From Undaria pinnatifida (taxonomy: Eukaryota; Sar; Phaeophyceae; Laminariales; Alariaceae), in assembly GCA_012845835.1 (NCBI GenBank), contig JABAKD010000008.1, positions 2,200,651 to 2,264,650 of the forward strand: a stretch of 64,000 nucleotides of DNA. The letters run 5' to 3'. This document shows positions 1 through 10,610 of the stretch, in pieces. Within the stretch, counting starts at the first letter, position 1; each line of letters opens with the position of its first letter. Both the position numbers and the translations under genes were made by a program. A model generated the notes under the pieces. It was not told the DNA's origin and searched no databases. It worked only from the letters and a program-made list of their open reading frames with translations.

Positions 1-400
1 TTTATTTTTATTACGTTTCTTTTCCGAGCCTTGGCTCTCCTTTCCGGTTGGGTTGTTTCTTCGATTTCCCCTTCATTTTGTTTGTTTCATTTTTGTTTTA
101 TTTTTATCTTTGTTTTTATATGTTTTCTTATTATTATTTTGTTTTTGTTTTTGTTTTTGTTTATTTCGTATTCTCTCTTCCAATGTATTTCTGTTGCTGA
201 CGTATGTATGTTGTGCCTGTCGTACCCAGTACTAGGGCATGACATTGCGTTGTCGAATGCATTACGATGCATTATCTCTGTGTCGTAGCTTGTGACCACA
301 GAGCTGATCTTTCTAGGGTGAAGAATCAGTACGGACACTGGGTGTGCTGGATGTCGACGAGTAGAAGAACGGTTTAATGTGAAGAACACACACACACACA
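1..400. other. T-rich unassigned stretch
   Basis: The first 180 bases are strongly T-rich on the plus strand and the segment ends in a short (CA)n run at about 389-406. The long ORFs here come from biased composition and have no protein-like signature. I see no gene. Confidence 0.4.
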
Positions 401-403
401 CAC

Positions 404-830
404 ACAATTCCTTCACAAATGGCGTCGTCGGCACTTGGTTAACATTTCGCAAGTCTTGGTCAAACGGACTAATAATACTCTTTTTATTCCTCAACAAATG
501 GCGTCGCCGGCACTTGGTTAACCTTTTGCAAGTGGTCAAACGGACTGATACTCTTTTTATTCCTCAACAAATGACGCGGGCGGCAGGAGCCTTGTCAAGG
601 GATGAAAGGGTACTGGTCCGTTTGACCACTCTTGCAAAAGGTTCACCAAGTGCCTACCCAAAACTACTGTACTGCACTGTAAGCCTTGTGACACTAAAAC
701 ATGATGACGAACTTTGTCAAGGAATTAAAGGGTATTGGTCCGTGTGACCACTCTCGCAAAAGGTCAACCAAGTGCCTACCCAAACTACTGCTGTCTGTGA
801 GCCATACAACACTAACAGACATGAATGATG
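404..830. repeat. Tandem fragments of the small SMART-like LTR
   Basis: The block GTTAACCTTTTGCAAGTGGT / CAAACGGACT, typical of the small LTR defined at 22311-22394, occurs in plus orientation near 435-475 and 515-550. Each time it is joined to the primer-binding-site-like sequence ATGGCGTCGYCGGCAC, in units spaced about 73-79 bp (the site recurs near 419, 498 and 571). From about 592 to 830 the same block occurs twice in the opposite orientation with a period of about 120 bp. This looks like a degenerate nest of LTR/PBS fragments. No coding capacity is visible. Confidence 0.6.
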
Positions 831-1110
831 AGGAGCTCACTATTTGCACTATTTCACCCGAAACGTATGATGAGTTCGAATCTGAATGCATTCGCTCGCA
901 CAATCCGACCACCCTCTACCTGGAACGGGCTACTACTGCTGTAATCCTAAAACAAACACTATACTCACTCGTAAAAGTATCAGAATAGCCTTCCAGCAGT
1001 TCCTACCTTGAGGAGGGGCTCAACCGACCACAAAAAATGTTCGTTTGACCCAAAAACTGCGAATAGAAAATAATCCATACTTGCCGTGGGATGACTCTTC
1101 AAATTAGTTA
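831..1110. repeat. Old dispersed repeat (copy 1 of 3)
   Basis: The order of short conserved blocks (GAGGAGCT, CCCGAAACGT, ATTCGCTCGC, CCTAAAACAA) is repeated in 20715-21320 and in part at 36190-36300. The copies are strongly diverged. No terminal repeats or reading frame support a class. Confidence 0.4.
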
Positions 1111-2520
1111 ATTGTGGAAGCATGAGCATCAACGTCGATCGCCTATTTAGACCTATTATTATATTAATAGCTAGTACTTATTGTATTTGATTTTACTACC
1201 GGCTGGGGTTCAAGTAAAAAAAAGAAAAAAACTCTCCCCCGCGCTAATAATGCCGCTCGCAATATCAAGTCAAAGAGTTATATTGGTTTCATTTCTTTTT
1301 TTCTTTTTTATTGTATCATAGTGACCTGTTGAAGAGGGTGACATCTGGTCGAAAAAAAAAGAGCGGCATTGATTGTTAGGCTGTTTCCGGGCTGTTTCTT
1401 TCATTGTTAATATTATTAGGAGCAAACTCGCATCTATCTACCAATGACAGGCCTTCATAAATGTTTTCAATATTTTTCAGGCTTTATCCCAGCGGGGGTG
1501 AAAAAAACATTGCCCCGCATTTCTCACGATCCGGTTGGACGTACTCCAAGGCATGCCCTGTGGAATTTTTCGCGCAAAAAATCGAAGATATCTGACCTGC
1601 TTGTGTACAACATTGGGCAGAATCTAGCGAAAAAACTGGATCCTGCACTAAAAACGGCCATTTATTTGAAGGAAATATCGTACCTTACTCGTTTTTACGC
1701 ACTCACTAAAGTCCAAATGTCCACGCCGTTTTTGAGAGATAAAACCCTGGAATTTTGCGCACGTGTTCTACGTGCCCATCCCGAGGTCTGTCCTTCTTTT
1801 TTTTTTTCTGTTTTTTTTTTCACCGAAAATAGTTGGGCTAAGGTGGTCCACATTTTCCGAAAAATCTAAACTGACGAAAAATCAGGCAGAAAAAAAAAAA
1901 AAAAACATCGGGTGAGGTCTTCGCAAGGGCACATAGCAGACGTGCGCGCGCGCGAATTTTCACGGTCTGAATCATACGGAGTGCGGACATTCGCGGGGGA
2001 ATAAATTTTGATTGTTTAACGTGAACCAGCTTGTTGTGCATTGCTGCGATGTATACCATTACATTCGACGCGCGTGGTACGGTAGACGGTACATCGATTA
2101 TTTTATGATATCTCTTTGTATATACGAAGTATATATTATTATAACAATTAAAACACACTCAAGCTGTGAGATCGAAGATTTTGATCGAAGATTTTATATC
2201 CGAGTGCCTCGAAGTTTTTTTTTTTTCATCCCATTTTATACTTTTTTTCCAAGGAAGTCAGCTGTTGTGAGTTCGACGAATTTACGGTCGATACTCATCT
2301 TTGCAAGCTGCGTTTTCGGTACCTCAAGCCTTGTATCATAGTATACTACATATGTGGGTGAGTTTTTTCACTTATCAATCGGAGGGGTGCTGTTATTTTG
2401 TTTTTCTGTATTTTGGACACACAGCAGTAGTATTTGATATACCAGTAGTATATTTTTTTCTCCACTGTAATGGTTGGTGTCGATATTTTTGCTCTTCTAT
2501 TGGGAACTTTTGAGCTAGAT
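1111..2520. other. Unassigned intergenic DNA
   Basis: The stretch contains AT-rich DNA, homopolymer runs near 1795-1820 and 1890-1905, and a fragment of dispersed family R1 near 2150-2200 (AGCTGTGAGATCGAAGATTT). I see no supported gene. Confidence 0.4.
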
Positions 2521-2524
2521 CCAG

Positions 2525-2990
2525 CACAAAATCTATTTTCCCCCCGCCCCCCGCCACCCCCGCCACATCCCCCCCCCCTCCCCCACAAGAAGGATTTATA
2601 GTTTCCACGCACAAATTGACCTGCCCCACCCGTCCCCTCCCCCCCCCTCCCCCCCTCCCGCCCCCCTTTTGATCAAAATCAGGCCCCCACGCCCTTAAAA
2701 ACCCCGCCCTCCCCTCACCGGATATTCGACCTACAGGATTCACTTGATAAACTGATGCATTTCCTTCCACAGCTGTCAGATTTTGTCCCCCTCAGAAACG
2801 GGTTTTATAGTTTCCGCGCACAGACTGCCTAACATCACCCTGTTGACCCTGATAGCTACACTGTAATTGCAAGGGGAGTCGCCGACCTATATCCTTAATG
2901 AGGACACACAACCCGTAATACGCGCGATCGGAGTATCACACACAGCTTGCAAAGGTGAGTTTCGACAAAATATTCGATCTCACAGCTGGT
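2525..2990 (+). repeat. Dispersed repeat family R1, long copy A
   Basis: A C-rich head is followed by a conserved body: GGATTCACTTGATAAACTGA, a 'gtttccgcgcacagac' block, and an end in GCTTGCAAAGRTGAGTTTCG then TCTCACAGCTGG. Nearly the same sequence occurs at 45780-46160, and in reverse orientation at 25927-26160. Shorter fragments of the end block occur at about 2150, 5640-5765, 9598-9700, 16845-16915, 28915-28982, 53785-53850 and 54955-55010. The class is unknown. I see no ORF, LTR or clear terminal inverted repeat. Confidence 0.7.
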
Positions 2991-2999
2991 TTGTATTTA

Positions 3000-3790
3000 A
3001 AATTTTATAATACGTACCTATTTTATAAATGCATTACCGTAGTTTCCACTATACTGCTCTATCATATGTATGGTGTATGGTTTGTGCGTGGATGGCTTGG
3101 TCAGGGTTGTTGGTACTCGTGGTTCAATGCGTAGGTAAGTTTTCTCTACCTGAGGGTGGTTTCATTATTTTGTTTTTTGTTTATCTCCACGATAATGACG
3201 GGTTTTAGTATAACATCGATCGGGAGTACGAAGACAGTAGTAGTAATGATCTAATATATGTCAACAGTAACAAATACAGCATTCAAGAAATTAAGTTGAC
3301 CACCACCATCAATCAGATGATCCTGAAAAAAATAAAAATTAAAAAACAGAACGAGTCTGTATGACTCGAACCCACGTTTTTACGTCTAAAATGTGAATGC
3401 TGGATGATCTGAGGGTGGATGGCTTTGTCAGGGTTGGTACGAAGTAACTCAGATCCGTGGTCACATGGCGGGCCCTTCTCCCCCCTCCCCACTACGGTAC
3501 CAACGTACCTTCATTTTTATCGCGAGAACATTTCAGCATTTTCTTTCCTCGTCGGCTCGGGTCGAAGTGTGCAAAGTGAAAACTAATTAAAATTATGTCT
3601 TGAATTATTTGGCATGAATAATTTTTGGCGTTGAATCGTACGCCCATCCATGCGTTGAATCGTACGCCCATCCATGTGAATGTGTGAACCCCACCCCAAA
3701 ACCTGATTTTTATGCAAATTCAAAGCGCAAGCCTAGTCTAGTTCTACAAAGAAAAAAAACTAATGCCAAAAAACAAGAATCCGACGATTT
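3000..3790. other. Unassigned intergenic DNA with small repeats
   Basis: A 24-bp direct duplication (GTTGAATCGTACGCCCATCC core) lies near 3632-3680. The stretch at 3450-3560 resembles the body of the SINE family defined at 52238-52550 (TCCGTGGTCACA, then a 'cattttta tcgcg' block). A tRNA B-box-like GGGTTCGAGTC lies on the minus strand near 3365-3376. No gene is supported. Confidence 0.4.
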
Positions 3791-3795
3791 TGGGT

Positions 3796-3880
3796 AAAGT
3801 AGAGCCCCCAAACCCCTCCCTATTATAGCAATTTCAAGTAATGTTGTCTCCCAAAACGAGTTTTCCAGTTAGTTGTACAG
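3796..3880 (+). mobile_element. piggyBac-like MITE remnant
   Basis: This is a diverged copy of the 90-bp element at 36638-36727: TAGAGCCCCCAAACCCCTCC at the left, a central 'tgtctcccaaaacg' block and GTTAAGGAGC at the right. The left TTAA is not intact. Confidence 0.5.
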
Positions 3881-4124
3881 GCGTTAAGGAGCACCGCCAT
3901 ACATAAATACTTCAGCCCAAAAGGGGGCTATTGCCCTAACGTAGCAAGCGTCGTTGGTTCCCAGAGAAAAACGAAAGCATTGTTGTTCGTGGTTGGGTCC
4001 TGGGGGGGTAAAAAAAAATTATCCGTGTCTCCGGTGCATCCTCTCCTCTACAAAAACCAGAGCTGTACAAGGCGAGCCCCCTCCCTCCCCCCCGCGCATT
4101 GGCATAGGGTACAAGCACAACGTT

Positions 4125-4345
4125 ATTTTTTCTCCCTTCTTTTCTTCTTTTTTGATTATCGATTTTACTTTCCAGCTCAACCCGTAGGGGGAAGGTTTTT
4201 TACCCTCAGCTATCTTCAGGACATGATGCCGTGGGTCACAGGTGACATGCCCCTTCTCTCCCCCCGGGTACGTGGCTTTCATTTTTTGTCGCGCATGGGG
4301 TTCAGCATTGTTCCCGCTGCTCGTCGATTTGCATCGAATCTTTAC
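4125..4345 (-). mobile_element. SINE body/tail fragment
   Basis: The stretch has the same block order as the body of the tRNA-derived SINE at 52238-52550, read on the minus strand. On the plus strand the blocks are CTTTCCAGCT, a 'ggacatgatgccgtgggtcacaggtg' equivalent, TCGCGCATGGGGTTCAGCA, and a CTGCTCGTCGAT block. The tRNA-like head is not recognisable here. Confidence 0.5.
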
Positions 4346-4769
4346 TCTCTATCTGACAACATTCCACTTCTTTTCAAAACGACAAATATAAAATATTCTT
4401 GAACTTCCTATAGTTGAGCTCCATTTCGAGCAAATTTCACCTGACGATGAACTAAAGCGCTTTGCCTCCGAAACTTGCAGCTACACACAGCGGTCAGTCC
4501 ACGCCTGACACCTCCATCTTTCTGGTTACTTGTCGACAGGAAACCTTAAAAGTTGTTGTCCCAGACCATATCAGTCGGGGGTTTCTCCCCCAAAAAACAC
4601 AAACAAATGACGATTGCTTGGCACCTGTCCACGACATGAACCGGGTTCTATAACCGGTGGGAGACGGGGTTCGCGCCCGCAAGTCCAAAACCCCATGGAA
4701 ACCCCAAACCCGTGGTCAAGAGTGAAGGTTTTTTTACTACTTGGACAAGAGTAACAAATTACCTACCCA

Positions 4770-4917
4770 CACTAGGTCTCACAACTTGTAACAGAACGTT
4801 ACCGGTACCGCCACGAGGATCGATCGCCCTTGGCGTCTCTCGACACTAGGTCTCACAACTTGTAACAGAACGTTACCCGTACCGCCACAAGGATCGATCG
4901 CCCTTGGCGTCTCTCGA
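4770..4917. repeat. 74-bp tandem duplication
   Basis: Two adjacent copies of a 74-bp unit start at about 4770 and 4844 (CACTAGGTCTCACAACTTGT, then a CGATCGCCCTTGGCGTCTCT block). They differ at only a few positions. The second half of the unit recurs at about 5220. Confidence 0.75.
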
Positions 4918-5455
4918 AAACCTCCGAAAACGAAAAAGACACAACAAGAGCAAACACATTTTTACTGCTCTGTTGTCTCCCCTGGGTGTCGAAAACACGT
5001 TTGTTTAATGACTTTTTCTCCAAAAAACAAACAATTTCGCCGTGCCCCACTCCAAGTCTCCACACGCTCTTGGTTTCGGCATGAGAAAAAAAAAATTGCG
5101 CTCGCCCTGCGCCAAACTTAGCTCGCGTCGATCGCTCCCGCACCTTGACACCGCCTGCGTAAAAACGTACAAAACCTAGCAACGAGAAAGGAGGACGAAA
5201 TATATGTATATATATGTGTGTACCGTTACGAGGAATCGCCCTTGGCGCCTCTCTGGAAAACCTCCTAACGCCCGGAGCAGGGTAAATAGCTACTACCGCT
5301 TTGCCATGTCCCGGCCTCTACAAGCTTAAGCTTTGGTTTCGAGATTAAAAAAAAGAACGAATGCGCTCAATCGCCCTGCGCTAAACTTAGCCCGTGTCGA
5401 TCGCCCCCTCTCCGACACTGCCTTCGTAAAAAGACACACACAAAACCTGTTGATA
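4880..5455. repeat. Diverged direct repeats of about 250 bp
   Basis: 4880-5180 and 5217-5455 share the same blocks in order: ATCGCCCTTGGCG, 'gaaaacctcc', CTTGGTTTCG / CTTTGGTTTCG, TCGCCCTGCGCYAAACTTAG, GTCGATCGC and 'cgtaaaaa...acaaaacct'. They are old direct duplicates. No ORF in them resembles a protein. Confidence 0.6.
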
Positions 5456-5639
5456 GTAACGCGTATTGACATCACTTTAGCCACCGGCAGAGCTACCACC
5501 GGGGTGGGTAAACGATTACGCCCTCGGGGGAGGCGACTACCGGAAACAGTGATGGAACAGGTAATCCGTCCGTCTCTTCACCCGCCCCCCCCGTTTGGTT
5601 TCCCATTGAACCCTACCTAAAAAGGCTCTGGTACAGGGG

Positions 5640-5765
5640 GACCTAGGGGAGCCCAACGATCCATGTCCTTGGCGAGGACATACACACCCCGTGTCACGCG
5701 CGACTGACGCATGACACGCAGCTTGCAAAGATGAGTTCTCGACAATAATTTCTATCTTACGGCTG
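5640..5765 (+). repeat. Dispersed repeat R1 fragment
   Basis: The terminal block of family R1 (GAGGACATACACACCCCGTG, then GCAGCTTGCAAAGATGAGTT) lies just beyond the 3' side of the ankyrin gene. Confidence 0.55.
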
Positions 5766-5922
5766 AGACGTCTCTTTTTTTATTGTATACTATACTGGCT
5801 GAAAAAAAGTATCACGCATCAGGGACAGACGGGAAAGCGCGTCGGCGCTAAATACGACACCGTAGAATCGCACCGCCGCCCGGGCGCACAACTATTGCGC
5901 CCCGCCCTCGCCCTCCTCCCTT

Positions 5923-5992
5923 CTGCAAGCAATGTCTGCCTGGTCGGCGAGAAGTCGACGTACTCCGTGCCAGGGATGCGAGGGTCTGTGGT
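5923..5992 (-). promoter_or_regulatory. Shared downstream (3'-UTR or terminator) element, ankyrin copy
   Basis: This block lies 68-137 bases downstream of the ankyrin stop codon, in gene orientation. Read on the plus strand it aligns with 40970-41043, downstream of the Spc24 stop. Shared blocks are CAATGTCTGYCTGGTCGGYG, CGACGTACTCCGT and AGGGATGCGAGGG, with roughly 60 of about 72 positions identical by eye. The two genes are unrelated. A conserved 3'-UTR or polyadenylation signal, a small RNA, or a repeat that inserted twice could explain it. Confidence 0.5.
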
Positions 5993-6059
5993 TTCTAACG
6001 GCTACGGCCACACACGGTATGATTACTCCCCCCCCTCCCCGTGCGCGCGTGCCAGCTAG

Positions 6060-7922
6060 CTAAAGGTAGCGACCGATGATCTCGAACGGACCGTCGGCCA
6101 TCTCAAGCGTTCGCGCCACAAGGTCGTGGAACCCAGATTCTTCGTTATTCCCGTGTCTCGCGACTATGCCCTTCGACTCCAACGATACCGATCTCCTCTT
6201 GCACGGCCTATCAAACGACAAGTCAGCAGCAGGGGACGAGGAGAGGTGCCCCGCGCACATATCCTCGCCGAGAAGATCGTCGAACGTCGCTTGGAGGTCG
6301 AACGAGTTCGCGTGGACGTCAGCAATGCTAAACGTCGGCGGCGGCTCGAGGACCTGCTTGTCATCTCGCCGGGAATCCAGCTCCCAATCGTACGGTTTCA
6401 AGTCCTGGCTAGTGTCGCCGCCACACTGCCGTGCTGGTCCCTCACCGCTATGCTGTAAAGAGTTATTCTCAGCTCCAACCAACAAGCCGTCCTCATCTCC
6501 GAGTCCCACTCCCAGCAGCTCCTCATCCAGCTCCAAAACATTAGGCCTCTTCTCATTCCCGAGCGCGCTCCGAAGCGCCGCGAAAAAATCCTCGTCTGAT
6601 GCTGCATCAGCCCCAGAAGACGTGTCCACAGCATTTCCCGCCGCCCCCACCGTCGGCATGCCCCCCGCCGAGTCCCCCTTCACAATGAACTTCCCCTCAT
6701 GCTTAACAGAACGGGCTCGCAGCATAACCAGCCAACCGCGACGCCTCCACGCGCGCTCAGCGGGGGCGCTCGCGAGCGCTTCGTACATCCCCCGCGCGGT
6801 GTCTGCAGAAAACTCGCCGCGTTTTTCGGCTCGCCTCGCTACACACTCCGGGGATCTTTTCAGATCGCACCGCGCGGTCTCGTCCGCGTCGTGACGCAGC
6901 AGCAGCCGCACCGCGTCCGCGCGTCCGTGCCGACACGCAACGTGCAGCGGCGTTTCCCCGTCATCGCTCGAAGTCCGGACCTCCGCGCCCGCATGCAATA
7001 GCTCCCGCATCACCTCAAGCCCAGCCTCTCCGCTCCACCTAACAGCCTGGAAAAGCGCGGACCGGCCGCATCTATCCCGTGCGTCCACCTCTGCTCCCAG
7101 GTTAAGCAGAGCGCGGACGCACTCAACCTTTCCGTGACACGCGGCGGTGTAAAGCGAGGTTGCGCCCATCTCGTCCCGCCCCTCAACCGCCACCCGGAGA
7201 TCGCATACAAGGTCGGAGATCATTCCCGCGTGGCCCGCCCCCGCGGCCAAGTGCAAGGCGGATTGCTTGTACGGCGCCCTGCGGTGGACCGCTGCTCCCG
7301 CGCGGGCCAGCGCCATTGCCGCGGGCACGCGGCCCCGGATAGCCGCAACGTGAAACGGAGAGAACCCGCCCCCCGCTACCGTGTTAACTACTACCCCCGC
7401 GCCCGCCTGCAACAACGCCTCGACAATCCTAGGGTCTCCCCCGTCAGCCGCGGAGTGGAGGAGAGTCCGTCCGTCGCCACCCGGGATCATCCACGCGCTG
7501 ATGCCTCTATCGCGCCCCCCCGCCCCAGCCCCAAGTAGTTGCGTGACGGCCTCAAAATCACCTTGCGAGGCCGCGCCGACTAGGGGTAGCTTCAGCCAGT
7601 CTGACCATTCGGGCTCGGACAAGTTGCAGATGGCGTGCGTCAAGACCTGCTCGGCTTTACCGAACAGGGTGATTAGAGCTTCGTACAGGGGTAATTGGAG
7701 GGCCTCGCGAAGCTCCTGGAAGGAAGAACGCGGGCCGCCGTTTTGGCGCGAGGAGGGGGACGAGAGGATTCGGAGCCAGTCGCTGAGTGGTCCGGGCGTG
7801 GGCGAGGGCGTGGACGACGGCGTTAGGTCTGAGTAGGGGAGACGTACCCCGCCATGGCTAGTCTTGGAGGCCAGGCGGAACAAAGCCTTCCCCCTCCCGA
7901 TGAGAGCGCATCGTCTGCCCAT
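6060..7922 (-). CDS. Ankyrin-repeat protein
   Basis: This is an uninterrupted 620-residue frame with no intron. I start it at the ATG at 7920-7922, because the 15 extra upstream codons begin only with TTG. About seven ankyrin units occupy roughly residues 112-365, with recognisable cores such as GRTLLHSAADGG, SALHLAAGAGHAG, TSLYTAACHGKVECVRALL and TPLHVACRHGRADAVRLLL, so it is very probably a protein-protein interaction scaffold. Directly after the repeats, at about 392-402, comes W-R-R-R-G-W-L-V-M-L-R, a motif I associate with ankyrin proteins of ectocarpalean brown algae. This is from memory and unverified. The N-terminal 100 and C-terminal 200 residues are Ser/Pro- or Asp/Glu-rich and probably disordered. 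There is no signal peptide or membrane segment. The gene is GC-rich compared with its flanks, as expected for coding DNA. The partner and process are unknown. Confidence 0.9.
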   Translation of the reverse strand: MGRRCALIGRGKALFRLASKTSHGGVRLPYSDLTPSSTPSPTPGPLSDWLRILSSPSSRQNGGPRSSFQELREALQLPLYEALITLFGKAEQVLTHAICNLSEPEWSDWLKLPLVGAASQGDFEAVTQLLGAGAGGRDRGISAWMIPGGDGRTLLHSAADGGDPRIVEALLQAGAGVVVNTVAGGGFSPFHVAAIRGRVPAAMALARAGAAVHRRAPYKQSALHLAAGAGHAGMISDLVCDLRVAVEGRDEMGATSLYTAACHGKVECVRALLNLGAEVDARDRCGRSALFQAVRWSGEAGLEVMRELLHAGAEVRTSSDDGETPLHVACRHGRADAVRLLLRHDADETARCDLKRSPECVARRAEKRGEFSADTARGMYEALASAPAERAWRRRGWLVMLRARSVKHEGKFIVKGDSAGGMPTVGAAGNAVDTSSGADAASDEDFFAALRSALGNEKRPNVLELDEELLGVGLGDEDGLLVGAENNSLQHSGEGPARQCGGDTSQDLKPYDWELDSRRDDKQVLEPPPTFSIADVHANSFDLQATFDDLLGEDMCAGHLSSSPAADLSFDRPCKRRSVSLESKGIVARHGNNEESGFHDLVARTLEMADGPFEIIGRYL

Positions 7923-9590
7923 CGTCTTTCCATCCTGTGTTGCGTACAGACGAGGGAGGCAGAGCAAGGGGGCAACAGTTTTAACACGATGGATATTGAA
8001 GTTATTACCTTGCTATTAATAGTTCACTTCCTTTTTACCTATATACCAAAATTCACCCTGCACACCAAATTTCGAACGAAACGTCTCCAAAAACGTGGTT
8101 GCAGTTCCAAAATGTTGAACGTGTACAAGTGTGCGTACATACGTACATACCGATACGGCAGTACCGGTAGACCAGTCGGGGTGCATAACTTTATTACCAA
8201 TCAACTCGTCACGGTTGGGAAAACGGCTATTAAACGAGTTAAGTTAAATCGACACACGACGCGTATGAAAATACGCGGAAGTGTGGTGAGCTAAAGCTTT
8301 ATTTTTCCCCATCCGCCGGAGGATAAAAAAAAAAAAAAAAAAAAAAAGCTATTAAACGGCTATTAAACGGCTATTAATAGAAAACGGTGATCCATAACGA
8401 CCACGGGGGGGCTCAAGAAAAATATCTCGAAGCGTGCTGGAGGAGGCGTGGAAGAGCCAAATACGTTCGTAGATCCACGCGTCACGCGTTCGGTCTTTTC
8501 GCGGTCGGACGCATTGTGACATGTGACAAGAGCTACCTCGTATGTATGATAAGCGGAAATACGCATCGTACTAAGGCGTCACGTGGCTCTTATCTCGTCC
8601 CTCCCTCATGTGCGCTTCTTAGGAGGCTACGTAGGCGCTCCGTTTAATGCGACAAGGCGGGGGCGCGGGGGGGGTGTTCTCTTTCGTGACATCGCTATTG
8701 CCTACGAGAGTTTTGAATGGCACGTACGGTGCTACTCTGTGTGCCACAGGCATTTTACAACCACAGCATGACATGCATTATTGCTGAAGTATTGGGCATG
8801 TTGAAGTCGACCAAGAATACGAAGGAATTTTGGCCGCCCTACGATCGAGAGGTCGCCCTACTCTTATGTGTAAGGAGTTGAATTCAGAGTTACACAGCAG
8901 TGGTGCCAACCGATTTCAACCGCCTTATATCGAGTGGCCGCCGTATTCTAACCGACTTGCACCGCCTTATAGAGGCCCCACCTCTATGCTGCATCGTAAC
9001 GAGCCGTCTGAAAACGAACGTATGTAAGGTTATCGCGTTTTCGGATATGTATGACAGTGGTTCATACAAAAAAAGGCTTCAATCTCCAATCTCTTAGCGG
9101 CTGAAACGAGACAGAGCAGCGTTTAGCGTGTGTATTTAGCAGCTGGTATTTAGCTTTTACGGCGAAAAAAAACTCTGGCTCACCAGTGATTCGGTTGATG
9201 TTGCTCTTGACGATGGTGGTGGTGGTGACGCCATGATGGAAGGTCGTGTAGCAATTTTAAGAAGTCGCCGCAGTCAAGCACTTCGTGGAACTGCGATGTG
9301 TGCGTGGAGACGGGAGAAACAAACAGGACATGACGGCAACGCACACGCACATGCGGCAGGCGGGAGGAGGGGCGGGGGGGGTTACTCATTGGTTGCTTGC
9401 CTTAGTGGGTAACCTTGGTAGAGTTCACCACGCGTGCCTTTCGAGACGAACCACCGCTCCTGAATATAGTCCTACCAGAGACACCTCCAATCTCCAATGG
9501 TTAGGCGCTCAATACGTTTTTCCCATGGGGGCGAATTTCAGCGGTTTAACAAGCCGATTTTATGCGGGAAGGACGAAATAAACACAGATA
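7923..9590. other. Unassigned DNA upstream of the ankyrin gene
   Basis: The stretch includes the presumed ankyrin promoter side, an A-run at 8327-8347 followed by three tandem copies of GCTATTAAACG (to about 8380), and otherwise unremarkable sequence. I recognise no TATA box with confidence and no second gene. Confidence 0.4.
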
Positions 9591-9597
9591 CTATGAA

Positions 9598-9700
9598 AAT
9601 AGAAATACAGCAGTCCAGCTGTGAGATCGAAGATTTTGTCGAAACTCATATTTGCAAGCTGTGTGTGGTCCTCCGATCGCGCGATATTCAAGTCAAGTCC
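9598..9700 (-). repeat. Dispersed repeat R1 fragment
   Basis: The block CAGCTGTGAGATCGAAGATT, then a CTCATATTTGCAAGCTGTGT block and TCCGATCGCGCG, is the reverse complement of the R1 end found at 2900-2985. Confidence 0.65.
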
Positions 9701-10061
9701 TGGTGTACAATAGTTGTTTTGTGTCGACGACTGGTCTCATCCATTTGATGGTTGGGCCGAGTTGTTGAAAAGGACGACAGCGGTAGTAGTAGCAGCAGCA
9801 GCAGTACCAGCACGCCCATACGTTAAAAAAGATATACATACATGTACTCGAATTGCACGTTTAGCGTTTACGGGTTGTACGGTGTAACGGAGTCCACCCC
9901 TGTGTTACCCCGAGCTATACCGATACATAATGGACCTGCCCTGTTAACGCAGCAACCCATGTATGTACGCACGTACGCACCCATTCTCCTGACAGCAAGG
10001 GGCCTGCCAAACGCAGCTAGCTGCAAATCTGATACCATGCGCTTTTGTTTTTCCTCTTTTT

Positions 10062-10200
10062 TTTATCACTTTTTACTTTCCAGCTCAACTCGCAGGGAGT
10101 TTTTTTCACCCTCAAGCCACCTTCTGGACAAGCCGTGGTCACAGGTGTCTTCCCTTCCCCCCCCCCACCCGTGCAAATCATTTTTCATGTCGTCGTATGT
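10062..10200 (-). mobile_element. SINE tail fragment
   Basis: The plus-strand blocks TTTACTTTCCAGCTCAACTC, CTTCTGGACAAGCCGTGGTC and ACAGGTGTC match the tail half of the SINE at 52238-52550. A T-run (minus-strand A-tail) precedes them. Confidence 0.5.
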
Positions 10201-10294
10201 ATCGACTAGCCCATCAGCTCTGATATTCAACGACGTATCGATACACACATAGTCTACACATGCATATAATCGCTATAGTCTATAGCAACTACAA

Positions 10295-10606
10295 CCCCCC
10301 CCTTTTTTTCTCACACTTGTACTTTTTCCAGCTTCTGGACAAGACGTGGTCACAGGTGTCGTCCCTTTTCCCCCCCGGTTCTTGCCTTGAATTTTTATCG
10401 CATAGGGTTTAGCAATCGCACTGCTCGTCGACTTTTCATCGAGTGTTGCTAACTCACGCTCTCGCGCTTTCCGCAAGTCAATGTGTGCACAAGAAAAAGT
10501 CCCAACGAATGTATACGGGTATGCACTCGGCGGGGCTCGAACTCATGAAACTGACCATAGGTACCAGGCTCGAAGATAAACTGATACGCCACCCGGGAGC
10601 ACCCTG
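10295..10606 (-). mobile_element. tRNA-derived SINE, copy 1
   Basis: On the minus strand the element begins with a tRNA-like head (about 10606-10522) carrying a degenerate A box (TGGCGTATCAGTTTATC) and B box (GAGTTCGAGCCCC). A tRNA-unrelated body follows, which contains GACTTGCGGAAAGCGCGAGA, and it ends in a short A-run (T-run at 10303-10309 on the plus strand). The head and body match 52238-52550 over nearly the full length. Only the B box is strong, and the cloverleaf is too degenerate for a working tRNA. Confidence 0.7.
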
Positions 10607-10610
10607 AACT

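Noticed and set aside
3355-3385. tRNA B-box on the minus strand
   Set aside because: Only the B-box word is present; there is no cloverleaf.
4611-4682. tRNA-like sequence with GGGGTTCGCGCCC
   Set aside because: The acceptor stems do not pair and no A box is convincing. It may be a tRNA-derived repeat but support is too weak.
6076-6894. Plus-strand Ser-rich ORF opposite the ankyrin gene
   Set aside because: It is the shadow of the GC-rich ankyrin gene on the other strand and shows no domain.
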